Positions 37,163 through 46,273 of a stretch of 64,000 nucleotides of DNA are shown here, in pieces. Below the pieces are notes generated by a model. That model did no database searches, was not told the DNA's origin, and was given only the letters and a program-made list of their open reading frames with translations. Source of the stretch: Halalkalibacter alkaliphilus (GTDB lineage Bacteria; Bacillota; Bacilli; Bacillales; Bacillaceae_D); the NCBI RefSeq assembly GCF_023555415.1, contig NZ_JAKRYL010000015.1, forward strand, positions 1 to 64,000. Direction: 5' to 3'. Positions within the stretch are counted from its first letter, which is position 1. Each line of letters starts with the position of its first letter. The position numbers and the translations under genes are program-made.

Positions 37163-38388
37163 TTATAATGTCCTCCTATCTTTTTGGCACGTTCAAAAGC
37201 CTGACCAGCCTTTGTCAAAGAAGAAGCTCGAATGAGAGCTGTTGTGCCATATTTCTCTTTTATTCCGTCCATCACGTAGCCTAGATCGGTCTTTTTATCT
37301 CTTCCTGTATCAAATAGGCTAAGTTGTAGCTCATCATCACGACAAAGTTTTGTTAAGCTAACAGCCAGTCTTCGAATCGGATTTCCGTCCCAAAATTTAA
37401 GAAAGATCTTTTCAGCGACACGAAAGATATCCATTACGTAGTTCGTTGGCTCATATAAAGTTGCTTGACGATGAAAGCCGCTTCGTATTTCATAGCTAGC
37501 TCCGCTGACACTAACGGTTACGGTTTGCCCCATCACGTTTGATTTTCGTGCTCTCATACAAACTTCTTCACAGAGCTCAAGTAAGACAACGCGTATTTCA
37601 GCAAGTCCTATGTAGTCACGTGGAAGGGTCATACCATGGCCGATCGCTTTTTGTCCGTCGTGAGAAGAGGTTGTGACAGGGGAAAAGTCCTCGCCGTTAG
37701 CTGTCATAGAAAGAACATGCCCATTAATCCCCCACTTGTCCTGTAGACGTTTTAAGGGAACAGCCGCTAATTGACCAATTGTACGAATTCCCATATTCCG
37801 TAAGTGACCCGCCATTCGACCCCCAACTCCAAACATCTTCTCAACGGGCAGGGGCCATAATGTTTTTTCTAATTCTTCTTTTTTTAACCAAAAGATACCG
37901 GATTTGTTTTTCTTAGAAAAATGATCACAAGCCATTTTAGCTAACACTTTATTTTCTCCGATTCCAATACGCGCTCGAACCTTTGTTTTCTCCCAAATTT
38001 GTTGTTGAATCTTCTCAGCCATTTCAAGAGGAGGACCAAAAAGCGTGTGACTGCCGGTTACATCAATGAATTGTTCATCAATCGAAAAAGGCTCTACTAA
38101 ATCGGTATACTGCTCTAAAATATTTGTAATCTCAACAGAGATCGTAATGTAGTCTTGCATTTTTGGAGGGACTACAACTAAATCAAGACATTTTTGCTCA
38201 GCTTCCCATAAGCGTTCGCCATTTTTGATACCACTTTTCTTTGCTAGAGGACAGGCGGCTAAAATAACTCCCGAACGCCGTTTCGGGTCTCCAGATACAA
38301 CGAGCGGTTTGTCCTTTAAATGAGGGTATCTTGCTTTTTCAATAGATGCATAAAAAGATTGCATATCAACAAGAAAGATTGTTTTCAT
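37159..38388 (-). CDS. uvrX: Y-family DNA polymerase (UvrX/UmuC-like)
   Basis: A 409-residue error-prone translesion polymerase. The catalytic palm motif VDMQSFYASIE supplies one metal Asp, and SIDEQFIDVTG supplies the Asp/Glu pair (a UvrX/YqjW-type variant of SxDE). An LPPVEKM-like helix-hairpin region (GVGGRMAGHLRNMGIRTIG) and the little finger follow. ATG with CGGAG ten bases upstream is chosen. A LexA/DinR-like box overlaps its promoter at 38438. Confidence 0.9.
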   Translation of the reverse strand: MKTIFLVDMQSFYASIEKARYPHLKDKPLVVSGDPKRRSGVILAACPLAKKSGIKNGERLWEAEQKCLDLVVVPPKMQDYITISVEITNILEQYTDLVEPFSIDEQFIDVTGSHTLFGPPLEMAEKIQQQIWEKTKVRARIGIGENKVLAKMACDHFSKKNKSGIFWLKKEELEKTLWPLPVEKMFGVGGRMAGHLRNMGIRTIGQLAAVPLKRLQDKWGINGHVLSMTANGEDFSPVTTSSHDGQKAIGHGMTLPRDYIGLAEIRVVLLELCEEVCMRARKSNVMGQTVTVSVSGASYEIRSGFHRQATLYEPTNYVMDIFRVAEKIFLKFWDGNPIRRLAVSLTKLCRDDELQLSLFDTGRDKKTDLGYVMDGIKEKYGTTALIRASSLTKAGQAFERAKKIGGHYK

Positions 38389-38429
38389 TGAATTCACGCT
38401 CCGAATTAAGAACAAATGTTTGTGTTATC

Positions 38430-38459
38430 ATTATATGCGAAAATACGTTCGGTATTCAA
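38430..38459 (-). promoter_or_regulatory. SOS-controlled promoter of uvrX-yolD
   Basis: On the minus strand TTGAAT (38454-38459), 18 bp, TATAAT (38430-38435). CGAACGTATTTTCG (38438-38451) sits in the spacer and differs from the palindromic DinR box CGAAC-N4-GTTCG at a single position, so LexA/DinR repression is expected. Confidence 0.82.
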
Positions 38460-38573
38460 CATACATTTTGTGCCAAGTGTATAATGAAGGTTAGCAGAAG
38501 TTGAAAGTGTGAAGGAACGTAGGATATGATGGTATAGGATTAGGTTCGGTGTATTTTAGAAAGGGGAAGTAAA

Positions 38574-38834
38574 ATGAAATATAATGATCAAATGAAAAAT
38601 AGAGTAAAGCGTGTAGAAGGACAAGTGAAGGCATTAATTCGTATGATGGAAGAGGAAAAGGATTGCAAAGATCTTGTAGCTCAAATGTCTGCTGCAAGAA
38701 ATGCACTAGATCGAACAATTGGACTTGTTGTGAGCACGAACCTAGAGCAATGTGTCCGTGAACAAATAAACAAAGGCGAAGATACGGAAGAAATGATTCA
38801 AGAAGCGGTTAATTTGTTAGTGAAAAGTAGATAG
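38574..38834 (+). CDS. cstR: CstR-type persulfide-sensing repressor
   Basis: An 86-residue CsoR/RcnR-family helical repressor. Cys31 (KDCKDL) and Cys60 (STNLEQC) are both present, but the position before Cys60 that carries His in copper-binding CsoR is Asn56. That pattern is the one of S. aureus CstR, which senses persulfides through Cys31-Cys60. No sulfide-oxidation genes lie next to it. The downstream gene is a deacetylase 19 bp away (from its likely ATG). A copper-sensing role is less likely. Confidence 0.8.
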   Translation: MKYNDQMKNRVKRVEGQVKALIRMMEEEKDCKDLVAQMSAARNALDRTIGLVVSTNLEQCVREQINKGEDTEEMIQEAVNLLVKSR

Positions 38835-38871
38835 ATAGAAGGAAGTGTAACAAATGCAAAAAAGTCCATGA

Positions 38872-39480
38872 GTGGTTACTACCGAGGTTGTGTACAACTC
38901 AAAAGAAGCAAGTGTCTTATCAAATATGACAAAGTGTAACAAAACAGGAATCGTCTTAACATTTGATGATGGCCCGAGTAGATACTTACCCCAATTTCTA
39001 GACATTTTAGAAAAAGAGGGAGTGAATGCAGTCTTTTTTTGGCAAACCAGATTGCTCCACCATAATAGGCCATGGAAGCGTGTACTTAATGATGGTCACC
39101 TAATCGGTGCTCATACCCATCGTCACCCAAATCTGACTAAGTTGAGTTTTGCTAAGCAAATGCATGAAATACAAACGAGTAAAGAAGCAATCGAAACCAT
39201 CACAGGGCAGACCGTCAAGTATTTTAGACCTCCTTTTGGACAGTACAATCGAGATACATTGAAGATCGTGGAGTATTTACAACTACAGACGGTTATGTGG
39301 GATATTTCATCCTTTGATTGGAATTTAAAACAAGATCCTAATCAAATTATAGAAAACGTGGTCGGTCATGTTCAAGATGGTTCAATCATTCTTCTACATG
39401 AACTGGAGCAAACACTTTTAATTTTGCCAAAACTAATTCAAAAGCTAAAAAAGAAAGGGTACCATTTTTCTACGCTGTGA
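38872..39480 (+). CDS. Polysaccharide deacetylase, possibly broken near its start
   Basis: A 202-residue NodB-fold deacetylase. The TFDDGPSRY motif and HTHRHPN metal motif are present, then RPPFGQYNRD. The conserved catalytic site looks intact. There is no signal peptide. A good AAGGAAG and ATG lie at 38854 in the same frame, but codon 6 is TGA (38869-38871). The annotated GTG directly follows that stop (TGAGTG). Either it is reinitiated there or the gene carries a nonsense change. Enzyme role: deacetylating peptidoglycan, chitin-type or related sugars. Confidence 0.72.
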   Translation: MVTTEVVYNSKEASVLSNMTKCNKTGIVLTFDDGPSRYLPQFLDILEKEGVNAVFFWQTRLLHHNRPWKRVLNDGHLIGAHTHRHPNLTKLSFAKQMHEIQTSKEAIETITGQTVKYFRPPFGQYNRDTLKIVEYLQLQTVMWDISSFDWNLKQDPNQIIENVVGHVQDGSIILLHELEQTLLILPKLIQKLKKKGYHFSTL

Positions 39481-39517
39481 TTCCGAACAAGCGAACCAAT
39501 CGTTTTAAGCAGAAGAA

Positions 39518-39555
39518 GGGACTAAAAAAGTAAAAACGGCTTTTTTTAGTCCCCT
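39518..39555 (+). terminator. Terminator downstream of the first deacetylase
   Basis: GGGACTAAAAAAG pairs with CTTTTTTTAGTCCC around a short loop. Confidence 0.78.
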
Positions 39556-39612
39556 CTTCATAAACCTCCTGGAATAGGAAAGACTAAACATACTTGGTCA
39601 GGAGGAATTGTT

Positions 39613-40683
39613 ATGCTAAATAAAAATGGAATACTCATCCTTTTTTGCTTCATTATTTTGGCCACTTGCTCTGCCCCTGCATTGGCACAAGAGTCTCAGT
39701 TGCCAGAAGCGCCGATCTACATTGACAATCAGCCCTTTGAGACACGCTACATAATGAGAGACGGTCACTTACTCGTCCCAGCGTTATTTCTAAAACATAC
39801 TGGTGTCAAAATTAGTTGGAATAAGCAGTATCGCTCTGTTGTGTTTAAACACAAAGACATTCAATTTGCTCTGCCCGTAGGAAGAGATTATGCCGATGTC
39901 TACGGTCATGCCACCGGGACCTGGAGGCGTCAAAGTCTTTCAACGAAAACAATTGAATTTAATGGTGAGGCATTTGTTCCACTTATTGATGTCGTTCGAA
40001 AACTTGGGATGGACGTAGCGTATCAAAGAGAAAGGGGCCATACATTTATAACAACAAATATTCCAGTGGCTCCAAGTGCTATATACAGAGGAGATCCGGC
40101 AGTGAAACAAGTAGCTCTCACTTTTGACGATGGGCCGGATAGTTATTATACACCGAGAATATTAGATATCCTCAACCAGAAAAATGTTCCGGCAACTTTT
40201 TTTGTCATGGGCCAACAAATAGAAGAATTCCCCGCTATGATGAAGCGAATTGTAAGGGAGGGACATGGGATAGCTAATCACACATGGAGTCATCCCAATA
40301 TCCCGACTGTTATGACATCCACGTTAGTAGATGAAATACAATCGACTCAAAAAGAAATGATGAAAACAGTCGGTAGAATGCCGGATCTTTTCCGCCCACC
40401 ATATGGTGCATTGACAAAGTCGGACCATATCGTTCTAGATGAGATGGGGATGCGAACCATTATGTGGTCTGTTGATACAATCGATTGGAGTGGTCAATCA
40501 GCAGAGGAAATACTGCATATTGTACGGCGAGATATTTCACCAGGCGGGATTATCCTTCAGCATAATTTTCAGTCGGATGCTCGTCTTCTCGATGGAACGG
40601 TAGAGGCTCTGCCAAGAATGATCGATGAGCTACAAGCACAAGGATACGAATTTGTTACGGTGCAAACACTTTTAGAAAAGTAA
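39613..40683 (+). CDS. Secreted polysaccharide deacetylase with copper amine oxidase-like N-domain
   Basis: A 356-residue secreted protein. A signal peptide ends near APALA (residue 25). Residues 30-150 match the copper amine oxidase N-like domain, often a wall-binding module. Residues 160-355 form a NodB domain with TFDDGPD near 170, HTWSHPN near 223 and RPPYG. It may deacetylate peptidoglycan or other wall glycans. Shine-Dalgarno CAGGAGG precedes the ATG. Confidence 0.88.
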   Translation: MLNKNGILILFCFIILATCSAPALAQESQLPEAPIYIDNQPFETRYIMRDGHLLVPALFLKHTGVKISWNKQYRSVVFKHKDIQFALPVGRDYADVYGHATGTWRRQSLSTKTIEFNGEAFVPLIDVVRKLGMDVAYQRERGHTFITTNIPVAPSAIYRGDPAVKQVALTFDDGPDSYYTPRILDILNQKNVPATFFVMGQQIEEFPAMMKRIVREGHGIANHTWSHPNIPTVMTSTLVDEIQSTQKEMMKTVGRMPDLFRPPYGALTKSDHIVLDEMGMRTIMWSVDTIDWSGQSAEEILHIVRRDISPGGIILQHNFQSDARLLDGTVEALPRMIDELQAQGYEFVTVQTLLEK

Positions 40684-40688
40684 CACAG

Positions 40689-40730
40689 AGGCTACTGAAA
40701 GGGAAAAATACCCTTTTTAGTAGCCTTTTA
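40689..40730 (+). terminator. Terminator of the secreted deacetylase
   Basis: AGGCTACTGAAAGGG pairs with CCCTTTTTAGTAGCCT, then TTTTAG. Confidence 0.8.
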
Positions 40731-40882
40731 GTTTTGACCCCACTTATTAGGAGATAATTTGTAAATTTATGTTATAAAAGAATAAGACTTCACATAATTG
40801 AAAGATTTACAGCACGATTATGTTGGAAATGTTGTGTATAATGGCGGTAACTCATGAAAGCGGATAACGAAAGGGGAACTAT

Positions 40883-41950
40883 ATGAATATATTTATCACA
40901 GGTGGAACAGGCTTCTTAGGTACCCAATTTATCCAGGAACTACTAGATTCAGATAACAGAGTTTATGTGTTAGTAAGATCAACTAAGAAGAGCCAAACTT
41001 TATTAAATAAAATTCCGAAACATCAACATTCACAAGTAGAGATAATAGAAGGACATCTTGCGGACAATCACCTAGGAATCTCTAAGAAAGATCAAAGCAA
41101 CCTTAAAGGTAAAATAGATGCTTTTTTTCATATAGCGGCACTGCTATCGTTCGATTTTAAAATGGCCGATCAATTGTATGAAGTAAATGAAATGGGAACA
41201 AAACATTCATTAGAGTTGGCTAAAAATATTGGCGTGAAATCGTATTATTATATTAGTACAGCTTATACTCTAGGAAAGAAAAACGCTGCTGAGGAATCAT
41301 TACATGAAATGGACCAAGAATTTAATAATCCATATGAGGAAACGAAATGCAAAGCTGAGCATATCGTTATGTCTTATAGTGAACATATGAACGTTTCAAT
41401 TTTTAGACCCTCCATTATTGTCGGTCATTCTGTAACTGGTAAATCGGATTCTACTTTTGGATTATATGGGTTTATGAAAGGGCTTGAAATATTCAAGAAA
41501 AAAGTATCTAGAGCAGGGAACGATAGCGGTAAAAGGTATAATATTATTGGAAATCAATCGGGTACTCAAAATTTAGTACCAGTAGATTATGTTTGTCGTG
41601 TTCTAATGGCTGGATTAGAAAAGGCAAAAAATAAAACAATCTATCATGTTACCAATCCTAACCCTCCAGTAAATCATGAAGGGCTAAAAATGATAGGAGA
41701 ACTACTAGATTTCCCGAATATTCAATTTAATTCGAGAGAAGATACTTTATTAACGAAAGAGGAAATGGTTTTAAATGAGTTCGTATCAAATTTCACCATT
41801 TATGTAAATCGTGATATTGATTTTAGCATAACCAATACTCAACAGCTGCTAAATGCGACAAATAACCAAGTATTAAACATGGATAACGAAATGCTACGGA
41901 CAATTATCGACGGATATAAAAAACAAGATAAGACACCAGTTTTAGTATAA
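40883..41950 (+). CDS. Extended SDR / thioester-reductase-like NAD(P) protein
   Basis: A 355-residue Rossmann enzyme. FITGGTGFLGTQF is the NAD(P) loop, with catalytic residues in STAYTLG and YEETKCKAE (Tyr and Lys). It resembles the male-sterility/NAD_binding_4 group, which reduces fatty acyl or carrier-bound thioesters. The hydrolase gene follows by 25 bp, probably co-transcribed. Substrate not assignable. Confidence 0.8.
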   Translation: MNIFITGGTGFLGTQFIQELLDSDNRVYVLVRSTKKSQTLLNKIPKHQHSQVEIIEGHLADNHLGISKKDQSNLKGKIDAFFHIAALLSFDFKMADQLYEVNEMGTKHSLELAKNIGVKSYYYISTAYTLGKKNAAEESLHEMDQEFNNPYEETKCKAEHIVMSYSEHMNVSIFRPSIIVGHSVTGKSDSTFGLYGFMKGLEIFKKKVSRAGNDSGKRYNIIGNQSGTQNLVPVDYVCRVLMAGLEKAKNKTIYHVTNPNPPVNHEGLKMIGELLDFPNIQFNSREDTLLTKEEMVLNEFVSNFTIYVNRDIDFSITNTQQLLNATNNQVLNMDNEMLRTIIDGYKKQDKTPVLV

Positions 41951-41975
41951 ATTTTGCTCATAAAAAGGAGAATGC

Positions 41976-42770
41976 ATGTTATATTACAAAACGTATGAGG
42001 TCTCGCCTAAACACGAATGGATTGTTATGATACATGGGTTAGGTGGAAGTTCGACCATTTGGTATAAACAAATAAAAGACCTGAGGAAGCATTTTAATTT
42101 GCTATTAGTGGAACTAAGAGGACATGGAAAGTCCTCTAATAGAAAAACAAAGGATGAAAGATATACTTTTGCACAGGCTAGCAAGGACGTAGTAGAAGTA
42201 ATGGATCATCTAAATATAAAAAAAGCCCATTTTATGGGGATTTCTTTAGGTAGCATTGTCATTAGAAATATAGCCTACTCCTTTCCGAAAAAGGTGAAGT
42301 CCATGATCCTCGGAGGTTTAATTATAGGATTTAATCTTCGCTCTAGAATCTTAATTACTGCAGGAAATTTAGTAAAAAAACGAATACCTTATATGTGGTT
42401 GTATAATTTATTTGCTTGGATTATGATGCCAAGAAAACAACATGAGGAATCAAGACAGTTATTTGGAAGAGAAGCAAAAAGGATGAACCAAATGGAGTTT
42501 ATAAAATGGTTTCGAATAACAAGTGATGTGGACTCGAATCATCAAGAAATCCAGAATAAAGACTTAGATATACCGACATTATGTATCATGGGAGAAAATG
42601 ATTATATGTTTCTTCCAAAAGTAAAAAAAGAAATTAATCACACATTTCCTGGTAAGTTAATCGTCATAAAAGAAAGCGGGCACGTTTGCAACGTGGAAGC
42701 ACATGAACATTTTAATGAAGTTTCGTTAGATTTCATAAGAACAAGTAGCGAAAACCAGATAGCTGGATAA
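41976..42770 (+). CDS. Alpha/beta hydrolase
   Basis: A 264-residue hydrolase-fold protein. The oxyanion HGLGGSS, the nucleophile elbow GISLGS (Ser near 90), an acidic residue in IMGENDY near 205 and His in ESGHVCNVE complete the triad. It is co-oriented behind the SDR gene, suggesting joint processing of a lipid- or acyl-type compound. AAGGAGAATGC precedes the ATG. Confidence 0.82.
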   Translation: MLYYKTYEVSPKHEWIVMIHGLGGSSTIWYKQIKDLRKHFNLLLVELRGHGKSSNRKTKDERYTFAQASKDVVEVMDHLNIKKAHFMGISLGSIVIRNIAYSFPKKVKSMILGGLIIGFNLRSRILITAGNLVKKRIPYMWLYNLFAWIMMPRKQHEESRQLFGREAKRMNQMEFIKWFRITSDVDSNHQEIQNKDLDIPTLCIMGENDYMFLPKVKKEINHTFPGKLIVIKESGHVCNVEAHEHFNEVSLDFIRTSSENQIAG

Positions 42771-42812
42771 AAAGGCATGGCTTCGTTTAAATGAACGCAT
42801 TTCTGTTATTTT

Positions 42813-42848
42813 AGAATTCCCTATACAATAGTGGAATTCTTTTTTTAT
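42813..42848 (+). terminator. Terminator of the SDR-hydrolase operon
   Basis: AGAATTCC pairs with GGAATTCT, then a T-run of seven. Confidence 0.8.
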
Positions 42849-43036
42849 TGACGTTTTAACTAATATGGTTATGGGATTATTACAGAGCGACCAGGCTTGT
42901 TGTTACAAGTGTTAGAAGAGGTAGAGGATAATCTAACAAATGGCATGTAACATTAAGTTTGAATTTACTTAGGTTAGGCAATCACCCTTGTAAGAATACT
43001 TACATATGTTGTGGTAAAGGCGGAAAGGGTGATTAG

Positions 43037-44131
43037 ATGAAAGGAAAAGTTCAAAACTTTTATGCAGGAGGAAACACAGCGAAAGGGTTTTACAGTTTAT
43101 ATGATTCTGCATTAGAAGATTTAGAGCGTCTTTTTATTTTAAAAGGAGGGCCAGGGACTGGAAAATCCTCTTTAATGAAAGCAGTTGGACAACAAATGGT
43201 AAATAAAGGTATTAATATTGAGTTCTTACACTGTTCCTCAGACAACGAATCGATTGATGGAGTGATTATTCCTGACTTTGGGGTTGGAATTGTCGATGGT
43301 ACCGCTCCTCATGTGATTGAACCGAAAGCACCTGGTGTCATTGAGGAATATGTGAACTTAGGAGTGGCGTGGGATTCAAACAAATTGCAACAGCATAAAG
43401 AAGAAATACTTACATTAAACAAAAAAATCTCTGCAACCTTTCAAACTGCTTACGATACATTTTCGGAAGCATTAAAGGCACATGATGATATTGAAGATAT
43501 CTATATTTCCAATATGGATTTCAAGGAAGCGAATCAACTTACGGATGAGTTAATTTCTCGTTTTTATGGAGAGAATTCAGACACAAAACAAGCGAGAGTA
43601 AAACACCGTTTTTTAGGCGCAGCTACTCCAAACGGAGCAGTAGATTTTATTCAAAATTTAACGGAAGATATTAGCAAACGCTATTTCATTAAAGGAAGAG
43701 CAGGGTCTGGAAAATCGACGATGCTAAAGAAGATAGCAGCTGCAGGTGAAGAGAGAGGATTTCATGTTGAAGTGTATCATTGCGGTTTTGATCCCAATAG
43801 TTTAGATATGGTCATTGTAAGAGAGTTGGGTTTTGCCATTTTTGATAGTACAGCTCCGCACGAATATTTCCCTGATCGTGATTCAGATGAAATCATTGAT
43901 ATGTATGCAAGGTGTATCACGCCAGGTACAGATGAAAAGTTTGCAACAGAAATCGAGAAAACGACCAAACCATACAAAGACAAAATGAAAGAAGGAATTT
44001 CCTATTTAAAAGAAGCAAAAGCGCTCCGTGATGAATTAGAAGCTTTCTATATTGAAGCGATGGATTTCACTAAAGTAGAAGAGATTCAAAAAGAGATTTT
44101 AGCAGAAATTGAACAATTTGTTGGAAAGTAA
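43037..44131 (+). CDS. Tandem P-loop ATPase of unknown role (PRK06851-like)
   Basis: A 364-residue protein with two similar ATPase halves. Walker A motifs are GGPGTGKSS near 37-45 and GRAGSGKSTM near 219-227. Each half continues with a C-x-S or C-x-F stretch and a FDSTAPHEYFPD or DGTAPHVIEP segment, showing an internal duplication. It resembles PRK06851-type proteins, which have no known function. ATG follows GGAAAGGGTGATTAG. Confidence 0.75.
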   Translation: MKGKVQNFYAGGNTAKGFYSLYDSALEDLERLFILKGGPGTGKSSLMKAVGQQMVNKGINIEFLHCSSDNESIDGVIIPDFGVGIVDGTAPHVIEPKAPGVIEEYVNLGVAWDSNKLQQHKEEILTLNKKISATFQTAYDTFSEALKAHDDIEDIYISNMDFKEANQLTDELISRFYGENSDTKQARVKHRFLGAATPNGAVDFIQNLTEDISKRYFIKGRAGSGKSTMLKKIAAAGEERGFHVEVYHCGFDPNSLDMVIVRELGFAIFDSTAPHEYFPDRDSDEIIDMYARCITPGTDEKFATEIEKTTKPYKDKMKEGISYLKEAKALRDELEAFYIEAMDFTKVEEIQKEILAEIEQFVGK

Positions 44132-44152
44132 GAGTAGAATTTGATCGATTGA

Positions 44153-44226
44153 CAATGGCTACGTTCGCTACTTATCTTGAGAGGAGAAAACTCACTCCTC
44201 TCAAGGCTTACAAAAAATGTAGCTCG
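44153..44226. repeat. Dispersed nested-hairpin repeat, copy D
   Basis: CAATGGCT start, inner CTTGAGAGGAG with CTCCTCTCAAG, outer GCTAC with GTAGC. It lies between two convergent gene ends. Confidence 0.8.
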
Positions 44227-44228
44227 TC

Positions 44229-46118
44229 TTACGTAGTAACTGGTACTTTAGGTTCATTCAGTAAACTGTGATTCCAAGCATTTTTTTCAATATAGAGGGA
44301 ATGCCATACCATAAAGCACAAAATCACCCAAATTTTTCTACTGTTATCCTTTTTCCCTTGTACATGCTCGTCTAATAATTTTATTGTTTCTTCCCTTTTA
44401 AATAAATACTCTGTTGGACTAGTTAGTAAAAGGTTCCGGGCCCAATCATAAAGCTCGTCCTTTAACCAGTGACGGATTGGTACAGGGAATCCAAGTTTTT
44501 TTCTGTGCAAGACGGATTCAGGAATAAACTCACTCATAGCCTCTCTTAACACGTACTTCGTCGTTCCGTGAGAAATCTTAGCATAAGTAGGGACCTCACT
44601 TGCCACAGCAAACACTTCTTTATCTAAAAAAGGAACTCGTAGTTCAATGGAATGAGCCATTGTCATACGATCTGCTTTAACAAGGATGTCGCCAGGTAGC
44701 CACGTATGAAGATCAATGTATTGCATTTTTGAGGAGTCATCAAATAGAGCCGCTTCGTCGTATAGATTTCTTGTCATCTTCATAAACGGATTAGATGTAT
44801 CATAGACGGTAAGTAAGTGCTGTTTTTCAAGCTCACTCAAAATGTTGGCATTTCCAATATACCGCTCAGACAACGGAGTGGTTCCTCTTAACAAATAGCT
44901 TTTGCCTTTCGTCCCTTCAGGCAATCCTAATGCCACTTTATGCAAAAGGGATTTCATAGACCCAGGCATATAATTAAACCAATTTAATGCCAATGGCTCG
45001 CGGTAAATATTATAACCACCAAATAATTCGTCTGCTCCCTCACCAGAAAGGACAACCTTTACATGCTTACTAGCTTCTTTGGCAACAAAATAAAGAGGAA
45101 CGGCAGCAGGGTCTGCAACCGGATCATCCATATGCCAAATAATGTTAGGAAGCTCTTGCATAAATTCTTCCGGTGTAATAATCTTGTGGATGTTTTCTAC
45201 TTGTAATTTCTCGGCTGTATCCTTAGCAATATCAATTTCACTAAAACCTTGATGGTCAAATCCAACAGTAAACGTCTTTAAGTTAGGATTGTGTTGTTTA
45301 GCTAGTGCAACGATACTTGTAGAATCAATACCAGATGACAAAAAGGCACCAACAGGCACATCGCTTCTCATATGTTTTTCGACTGAATCTAGTAAAACAT
45401 CTCTTGTTTTTTTAGAATAATGTTTCATGTTTTCTTTGACAGGAGTAAAGGTTTTTTTGAAATAGCATTCTATCGATACCTTTTGTCCTGGTGAAGTGAG
45501 CAAATAATGTCCTGGAAGAAGCTTTGAGATTTTATTCGATAAGCACAAAGGTTCAGGAACATATTGATAAGTTAAATAATGTTGTAAGGCCTCTTTTGAT
45601 AATTCATCTATTGAGATATAGGAATGAATGCTTTTTTGCTCTGAAGCAAAAAAGAGACGATCCTCGGTCACAGTATAATAGAATGGTTTAATTCCAAAAG
45701 GGTCTCTTGCTGCAAAAAGCGTTTGTTCAACTTTGTCCCAAATAGCAAATGCGAACATTCCACGAAGCTCTTTCACACATTCAATCCCATGTGAAGCGTA
45801 CATTGCTAGCAAAACTTCTGTATCTGAATCAGTTTGAAATACAAAACCTTCAGCTATAAGGCTATTTCTAAGTTCAATATAATTGTAGATTTCCCCATTA
45901 AAAACAATGTGGTATCTATTTTGCAAAGACATAGGTTGAGTCCCGTGTTCGAGATCAATAATACTTAATCTTTTAAAACCTAATTGAACATGTTCATCTA
46001 AAAAGTGTCCTGTCGAATCAGGACCTCGGTGATGAATTGCTTCAATTGCTTTAAACCATGTATGTGAATCAATTGCGGGCATATCCTTCTTTCTACATTC
46101 ACCTATGAAACCACACAT
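44229..46118 (-). CDS. asnB: Glutamine-hydrolysing asparagine synthetase
   Basis: A 629-residue two-domain enzyme. Met-Cys2 start (MCGFIGE) gives the Ntn glutaminase nucleophile, followed by HHRGPDSTG and FNGEIYN glutamine-binding segments. The C-terminal synthase begins near 240 with the ATP PP-loop SSGIDST. Length and conserved text match B. subtilis AsnB most closely; AsnO-type is possible. It makes asparagine from aspartate. ATG follows TGGAGGG. Confidence 0.85.
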   Translation of the reverse strand: MCGFIGECRKKDMPAIDSHTWFKAIEAIHHRGPDSTGHFLDEHVQLGFKRLSIIDLEHGTQPMSLQNRYHIVFNGEIYNYIELRNSLIAEGFVFQTDSDTEVLLAMYASHGIECVKELRGMFAFAIWDKVEQTLFAARDPFGIKPFYYTVTEDRLFFASEQKSIHSYISIDELSKEALQHYLTYQYVPEPLCLSNKISKLLPGHYLLTSPGQKVSIECYFKKTFTPVKENMKHYSKKTRDVLLDSVEKHMRSDVPVGAFLSSGIDSTSIVALAKQHNPNLKTFTVGFDHQGFSEIDIAKDTAEKLQVENIHKIITPEEFMQELPNIIWHMDDPVADPAAVPLYFVAKEASKHVKVVLSGEGADELFGGYNIYREPLALNWFNYMPGSMKSLLHKVALGLPEGTKGKSYLLRGTTPLSERYIGNANILSELEKQHLLTVYDTSNPFMKMTRNLYDEAALFDDSSKMQYIDLHTWLPGDILVKADRMTMAHSIELRVPFLDKEVFAVASEVPTYAKISHGTTKYVLREAMSEFIPESVLHRKKLGFPVPIRHWLKDELYDWARNLLLTSPTEYLFKREETIKLLDEHVQGKKDNSRKIWVILCFMVWHSLYIEKNAWNHSLLNEPKVPVTT

Positions 46119-46273
46119 TTATATCCCTCCAGTAAACTTCCATTTAATATGGCTATATAAAATATACTTTATTTTTCGGAAATTACCAGCATTATTTTAA
46201 TAAATTTAGAAGAATAGAAAAATGTTTGCCAATTTAGTGTTTTGTATAAACTTAATAAGTGGAGGTGCTACGA

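Noticed and set aside
38854-38871. Five-codon ORF treated as a separate leader peptide
   Set aside because: It is in frame with the deacetylase and ends at a TGA immediately followed by its GTG, so it is better read as the damaged start of that gene.
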